Shown piece by piece: positions 15,748 to 19,205 of a DNA stretch of 19,205 nt; position 1 is the first letter of the stretch, and every line of letters begins with the position of its first letter. Below the pieces are notes generated by a model. The model had not been told where the DNA came from and did no database searches. It saw only the letters and a list, made by a program, of their open reading frames with translations. The DNA lies in the NCBI GenBank assembly GCA_040384645.1, contig JAZKIX010000226.1, forward strand, positions 1-19,205, in the 5' to 3' direction. The DNA comes from JAZKIX01 sp040384645. GTDB taxonomy: Bacteria; Pseudomonadota; Gammaproteobacteria; Burkholderiales; Burkholderiaceae_D. The position numbers and the translations under genes are program-made.

Positions 15748-15808
15748 GGTTTGTCTACTAAGGTAGGGAGACGGCAAACCAATTTCGACGCTTTTTGTCG
15801 TTGAAATT
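15748..15808 (+). other. Two hairpins in the leader of the zinc-ribbon gene
   Basis: GGTTTG (15748-15753) pairs with CAAACC (15775-15780), with GTC/GAC and TAC/GTA pairings inside. Immediately after, AATTTCGACG (15781-15790) pairs with CGTTGAAATT (15799-15808) with one mismatch. Both end 40-70 nt before the ATG, so they could form in the 5' untranslated RNA. Confidence 0.5.
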
Positions 15809-15847
15809 CGATGCCGGGCTACAAGGTTGAAATACAAGGAGTATGGA

Positions 15848-16180
15848 ATGAATCAGTCACAATCAATCTACGAAACAGCTGAAGATGATGCCCAGGTTCA
15901 AGCAGATAAGCGGCGTGAAGACGGTCTGCTTGGTGTGTTGGTCGAAGTGGAGCCGTGGAGCGTGGTCGATGGCGTCAGGCTCAATGATGGCTATTTGGCG
16001 GAAGACCCCAAAATTATCGGGGAAATGCGTGAACCATGTCCATCGTGTACCGATGGCCACCTGAAGTTGGTTTTACGCCAAAGCAATGTGAAGCGCGAAC
16101 ATATGTTTTGCGAGAAATGTACCCGTTGTTTTGATATTCAATATGCAGATGGGACGTCCGCCCTGTCAATTGCGCCTTAA
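15848..16180 (+). CDS. Small zinc-ribbon-like protein of unknown function
   Basis: A 110-residue acidic protein that I do not recognise. The N-terminal half (1-60) is rich in Asp/Glu and has no motif. The C-terminal half carries CPSC (Cys64, Cys67) and CEKCTRC (Cys88, Cys91, Cys94), a two-knuckle CxxC...CxxC arrangement expected to bind one zinc, plus a spare cysteine. No signal peptide or membrane segment, so probably cytoplasmic. AAGGAG lies six bases before the ATG at 15848, which supports translation and this start; the frame extends upstream only to a TTG at 15827. It stands alone between the ytf terminator and a convergent binding-protein gene, behind a leader of over 200 nt with element copy C. 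Transcription factor, RNA-binding and redox roles are all possible; none is shown. Confidence 0.75.
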   Translation: MNQSQSIYETAEDDAQVQADKRREDGLLGVLVEVEPWSVVDGVRLNDGYLAEDPKIIGEMREPCPSCTDGHLKLVLRQSNVKREHMFCEKCTRCFDIQYADGTSALSIAP

Positions 16181-16215
16181 GACTTTCTTTGTTCTGAATT
16201 CCCGGTCTGCTTCCA

Positions 16216-16250
16216 AGATACCTGGCCCTGCCGGCCTTGGTAAGGTATCT
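16216..16250. terminator. Hairpin after the zinc-ribbon gene
   Basis: AGATACCT (16216-16223) and AGGTATCT (16243-16250) are perfect 8-bp inverted repeats, with GGCC (16224-16227)/GGCC (16233-16236) pairing inside. It lies 36 nt past the stop. No T-run follows, so termination is plausible but not certain. Confidence 0.45.
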
Positions 16251-16296
16251 GCAAATGGGAACATCGAGCGTGATGAGTATGAAATACCGAACTGAG

Positions 16297-16326
16297 GGTA
16301 AAGCAATAGTTGGTAAAGCAATCGTT
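16297..16326. repeat. 15-bp imperfect tandem repeat
   Basis: GGTAAAGCAATAGTT (16297-16311) is followed immediately by GGTAAAGCAATCGTT (16312-16326), with 14 of 15 bases identical. Likely a slippage duplication. Confidence 0.75.
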
Positions 16327-16423
16327 CAGTGCCAGGCCGAACCGGTCGCCGCCTTCCTCGATTCCCCATTCAAGGTGCGCAATCTCATCCACTGCATCAG
16401 CCAGCGAAGAGGGGTCGTCGATC

Positions 16424-16457
16424 AGCAGCATACGTCGTTAAGCCGACGTATGCTGCT
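16424..16457. repeat. Perfect 14-bp inverted repeat with 6-nt loop
   Basis: AGCAGCATACGTCG (16424-16437), loop TTAAGC, CGACGTATGCTGCT (16444-16457). The stem is perfect and would be the most stable simple hairpin in the region. No T-run follows on either strand. It lies about 115 nt past the stop of the ytfQ paralogue (minus strand). Confidence 0.8.
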
Positions 16458-16572
16458 TGAAAGTACACAAGATGACGTGAGGTACAACTGAGTCAGTTTC
16501 CACGCTCAGCACCTATTGGCCTTGCGCCGGATTTAGCGATTTTTTGCCAGGCTGTCTCAACTGTCTCAAGGA

Positions 16573-17534
16573 TCAGTATTTTCGATTCGGAAATTCTTGC
16601 GCCGCGACTTCCATCGGGAAGATTCCTTCCACCGTGGTGATACGTTTGCGTATCGTTTTCCCCGCATGAATATCGGACACGACCTTCATTAACTGTGATC
16701 CGATCAGTGGACTGCATTCGACCGAGACATTCAATTTGCCGGCGATCATGGCATCGAAAGCAGCGCGCACCGCATCGACCGAAATTATGATGATATCGAC
16801 ACCGGGTTTCATGCCGGCTTCTTCAATCGCTTCAATTGCACCGATGGCCATATCGTCGTTATGGGCGTACAACACGTGGATTTTTTTACCTTCGGCTTTG
16901 AGGAACGCTTGCATTATTTCCTTGCCTTTGACTTTGGTAAAGTCGCCGGTTTGCGAACGCAATAGACGAAAGCGTGAATTGGAGAGCGCCGTTTTTTCAA
17001 AGCCAATCTTGCGGTCAATTGCCGGGGCCGATCCAGTGGTGCCTTGCAACTCGACGATGTTGATGATTGGCTGCGGCATTTTCTTGGCCCGTTCGATCAG
17101 CCATTTGCCTGCCTTGCGGCCTTCCGATTCAAAATCAGATCCAAGAAAGGTGACATACAGTGAGCGGTCGCGCACATCGACCGAGCGATCCGTCAATATC
17201 ACTGGAATGCGCGCCGCACGCGCTTCGCGCAAGACCGGTTCCCAGCCGCACCACGCCGCCCTCGATCCGCTGGGTCNNNNNNNNNNAAGGAGCGGATCGC
17301 CCTGATCTGGTTTTCTTGTTTACCTTGGGCATCTGCAAAGCGCAAGTCAATCCCCGCCAACGCCGCCGAATCCTTGATGGAATTGGTATTGGCCTTGCGC
17401 CAGTCACCTTCCGCGCCGACTTGGGAAAAGCCAAGCACCAGCTGCTTTTCCGCTTGTGCGACGGTATTGACGCCGAGACCCATGCTCATAAGCGTGAGCA
17501 TGATTGAACGGCGTAAGGTGGATTGAGATGACAT
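16573..17534 (-). CDS. Second YtfQ-like sugar-binding protein, interrupted by the assembly gap
   Basis: A paralogue of ytfQ. Signal peptide MSSQSTLRRSIMLTL... likely ends AQA|E after residue 28. The mature start EKQLVLGFSQVGAEGDWRKAN and the end VEGIFPMEVAAQEFPNRKY closely parallel YtfQ. The interior is split by 10 Ns at 17277-17286, and the two halves are out of frame across the gap. Both halves are otherwise open and conserved, including VILTDRSVD and NDDMAIGAIEAIEEAG. The frame break is therefore probably an assembly artefact, not a pseudogene. GGAG lies about 10 nt before the ATG. No ATPase or permease accompanies it, so it may deliver ligand to YtfRT-YjfF. It follows the aldehyde dehydrogenase by 144 bp on the same strand. 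Confidence 0.85.
17277..17286. other. Assembly gap (10 Ns)
   Basis: A run of ten N inside the second binding-protein gene. By comparison with YtfQ, 63 nt should separate the Ser codon of AIRS from the Val codon of VLRE, but only 53 positions are present. Positions 17248-17276 do not encode the expected residues, so the contig end is probably faulty as well. Confidence 0.95.
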
Positions 17535-17615
17535 TTTTTTTGCTCCGAAGGGTTGATTATTTTTAGTTATTGTTAGTGGCGTTCCAGGCTTATAGGCGGA
17601 TAGATATGACTTTAC

Positions 17616-17645
17616 CCATGTGCAAATGGTGTTCCTTGCACATGG
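17616..17645. repeat. Perfect 10-bp inverted repeat between the dehydrogenase and binding-protein genes
   Basis: CCATGTGCAA (17616-17625) and TTGCACATGG (17636-17645) are perfectly complementary around a 10-nt loop. It sits in the 144-bp gap between the dehydrogenase stop and the binding-protein start. It could be an intercistronic mRNA hairpin, or an operator if the binding-protein gene has its own promoter. Confidence 0.7.
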
Positions 17646-17678
17646 ATAAAATGCAAATTTATCGTCCGCTGTATCTAC

Positions 17679-19112
17679 TTACGCTTCGTACACAGTTTTG
17701 ACTGTGGTGTAAAACTCTGCTGCATAACGACCTTGCTCGCGTGAGCCATAACTCGATGCCTTGCGCCCACCAAACGGCACGTGGTAATCGACCCCGGCGG
17801 TCGGTAAATTGACCATGACCATGCCAGTTTTGACGTTACGTTTGAAGTGCCGCGACAGTGATAAGGAATTGGTGCAAATGCCGCTGCACAGGCCAAATTC
17901 GGTATCGTTGGCCATCGTCAGCGCATGTTCATAATCACGCGCTTCGATGACCGAGGCAACCGGTCCAAAAATTTCTTCGCGGCTGATCCGGTGTTGATGC
18001 GATGCGGCAAATAAGGCTGGCGTGAGAAAGTGGCCACGGGACTGGCGGCTGACGATTTCGCCGCCGGCCAGCAATTGCGCACCTTCTTTTTTACCTAGCT
18101 CGATGTAGCTGATATTTTGCTTGAGCTGCTGTTCGTCCACGACCGGTCCGATCTGTGTTTCTTTATCCAGCGCATGGCCGACGACTAGGGTACTCATACG
18201 CTTTTGCATCGCCTCGATGAATTTCTTGTATATGCCTTGTTCCACGATCAAGCGGCTCGATGCGGTGCAACGCTGTCCGGTTGAATAAAAGGAACCCTGG
18301 ATAGCGCATTCAACGGCGCGATCAAGGTCAGCGTCGTTGAGAATGACAAGGGGATTTTTGCCCCCCATTTCTAATTGCATTTTGGCCTGGCGGGCGGCGC
18401 CGGTTTGCAATAACTGATGGCCAGTGGCGACCGACCCGGTGAAGGTGAACGCATCGACCAGCGGGTTTTCGACGATCCTGCCGCCGACTACGCGTCCGGC
18501 GCCCATGACCAGATTGAATACACCGACCGGCAAGCCCGAGCGGCTGATAATGTCGGCCAGATACCAGGCACAGCCCGATACCAGCTCGGCTGGTTTGAAC
18601 ACCACGCTATTGCCGTAGGCCAGAGCCGGGGCGATTTTCCATGCCGGGATCGCGTAAGGGAAGTTCCACGGCGCGATGATGCCGACTACGCCGACCGGTT
18701 CGCGCCGGACTTCGACATCGACACCGGGTCGTACCGATCCCAGCGATTCGCCTGGGATGCGCAAGGCTTCGCCGGCAAAAAATTTGAAAATCTGGCCGGC
18801 CCGCGCGGTTTCGCCAATCGCTTCGACCAGTGTCTTGCCTTCTTCGCGTGCCAGTTGCTGGCCCAGCTCATCTTTGCGCGCCAGAATCTCCGAGCCGATC
18901 TTATCGAGGATATCAAAACGCTTTTGCCCTGAGCTGAGCGACCATTCTGGGAAGGCATGTGCCGCAGCCGCAATCGCCTGATCGGTCTGGCGCTCGTCGG
19001 CGCGCATGTATTCGCCGACGATATCGTCCAAGTCCGATGGATTTTCACGCACGCCGAGGGTGGTGCTGCTTTCCCAGCAGCCGTTGATAAAATTCTTGTG
19101 TGTAGTTGCCAT
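17679..19112 (-). CDS. Aldehyde dehydrogenase, probably 2-oxoglutarate-semialdehyde (2,5-dioxopentanoate) dehydrogenase
   Basis: A complete 477-residue NAD(P)-dependent aldehyde dehydrogenase. Visible residues: the oxyanion asparagine in APWNFP (Asn150), cofactor-binding Lys173 in FKPAE, the general base Glu248 in LEMGGKN, and the catalytic Cys282 in STGQRCTAS. The C-terminus (AGVDYHVPFGG, SSYGSREQG, FYTTVKTVY) resembles the B. subtilis GucD/YcbD type that oxidises 2-oxoglutarate semialdehyde in glucarate and pentose oxidation; this comparison is from memory. Succinate-semialdehyde or another aldehyde remains possible. The neighbouring sugar-binding protein supports a sugar-oxidation role. 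The start MATTHKNFING is a normal ALDH N-terminus although its Shine-Dalgarno is weak. It lies 15 bp after the stop of an upstream partial frame. Confidence 0.85.
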   Translation of the reverse strand: MATTHKNFINGCWESSTTLGVRENPSDLDDIVGEYMRADERQTDQAIAAAAHAFPEWSLSSGQKRFDILDKIGSEILARKDELGQQLAREEGKTLVEAIGETARAGQIFKFFAGEALRIPGESLGSVRPGVDVEVRREPVGVVGIIAPWNFPYAIPAWKIAPALAYGNSVVFKPAELVSGCAWYLADIISRSGLPVGVFNLVMGAGRVVGGRIVENPLVDAFTFTGSVATGHQLLQTGAARQAKMQLEMGGKNPLVILNDADLDRAVECAIQGSFYSTGQRCTASSRLIVEQGIYKKFIEAMQKRMSTLVVGHALDKETQIGPVVDEQQLKQNISYIELGKKEGAQLLAGGEIVSRQSRGHFLTPALFAASHQHRISREEIFGPVASVIEARDYEHALTMANDTEFGLCSGICTNSLSLSRHFKRNVKTGMVMVNLPTAGVDYHVPFGGRKASSYGSREQGRYAAEFYTTVKTVYEA

Positions 19113-19127
19113 AGTCGATTCAGGGTT

Positions 19128-19205
19128 TTAAAGTGATTTAACGTTGCCGACGGAAAATGCTGGTGCCAGTTTTCCTAAGGGGTTGACCAGTGCTGCGCCC
19201 ATTTC
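19128..19205 (-). CDS. C-terminal end of an unidentified upstream gene (partial)
   Basis: From the window edge a minus-strand frame runs open for 25 codons and stops at TAA (19128-19130), 15 bp before the dehydrogenase ATG. The peptide ends LAPAFSVGNVKSL. Codon use is unremarkable, and the tight spacing fits an operon with the dehydrogenase. It is too short to identify; a sugar-acid dehydratase would make sense by context but is not shown. Confidence 0.35.
   Translation of the reverse strand, partial: EMGAALVNPLGKLAPAFSVGNVKSL

Larger units (their letters stand above)
16181..16572. other. Convergent intergenic region rich in inverted and direct repeats
   Basis: It separates the plus-strand zinc-ribbon gene from the minus-strand ytfQ paralogue. 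It holds two strong inverted repeats and a 15-bp tandem repeat (listed separately). An 84-codon minus-strand frame (16177-16431) starts MLLIDDPSSLADAVDE but shows no identifiable domain; it could be a gene remnant. No gene is supported. Confidence 0.5.

Noticed and set aside
16177..16431. 84-codon minus-strand frame starting MLLIDDPSSLADAV
   Set aside because: It faintly recalls a receiver-domain start but has no further motif and its first codons lie in the 14-bp inverted repeat; at best a remnant.
17596..17617. Possible fourth copy of the structured element (GCGGATAG ... TTTACCC)
   Set aside because: Hairpin 1 is absent upstream and the spacing to the 3' motif does not fit 23 nt; chance match.
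1..19205. CRISPR arrays, tRNA or rRNA genes, insertion sequences, prophage genes
   Set aside because: No regularly spaced repeats, cloverleaf genes, transposase or phage reading frames were seen; repeats present are isolated hairpins or short tandem duplications.

Overview
This 19.2-kb window looks like chromosomal DNA of a betaproteobacterium of the Burkholderiales, most likely Oxalobacteraceae. That placement rests on MSHA-type pilus genes next to housekeeping genes, about 50-55% GC by eye, and protein style; it is an inference, not a database result. No rRNA, tRNA, transposase, phage or CRISPR array was seen. A run of 10 Ns at 17277-17286 shows that the sequence is a draft scaffold.

Layout. 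(1) Positions 90-4966, minus strand: an MSHA pilus block read mshM -> mshL -> mshN (AAA ATPase with a membrane segment and a SPOR-like tail, outer-membrane secretin, TPR protein). (2) Positions 5210-5942, minus: an ABC-2 type ATPase split by one frameshift, with no permease beside it. (3) Positions 6266-9788: a rhomboid protease, an unusual in-frame fusion of a hemerythrin-like domain to pyridoxamine-phosphate oxidase (PdxH), the tRNA t6A-modifying enzyme TcdA, and a secreted FKBP-type prolyl isomerase. (4) Positions 10521-15186, plus: a compact CUT2 sugar ABC operon, ytfQ-ytfR-ytfT-yjfF (galactofuranose/galactose-type), with a good upstream promoter, hairpins between ytfQ and ytfR, and a strong terminator. 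(5) Positions 15848-16180: a small unrecognised zinc-ribbon-like protein behind a long structured leader. (6) Positions 16573-19205, minus: the end of an unidentified gene, an aldehyde dehydrogenase resembling 2-oxoglutarate-semialdehyde dehydrogenase, and a second YtfQ-like binding protein interrupted by the assembly gap.

How they may work together: the ytf operon would import a sugar across the inner membrane. The second binding protein, which has no ATPase or permease of its own here, could feed the same permease. The neighbouring dehydrogenase fits the last step of an oxidative pentose or sugar-acid route to 2-oxoglutarate.

The most notable unexplained signal is a roughly 76-nt intergenic element present three times (5073-5148, 9951-10029, 15526-15603). 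The copies align without gaps, keep identical internal spacing, and carry paired changes in a first hairpin (A-T swapped for T-A). This looks like a conserved structured RNA or a structured dispersed repeat that I do not recognise.
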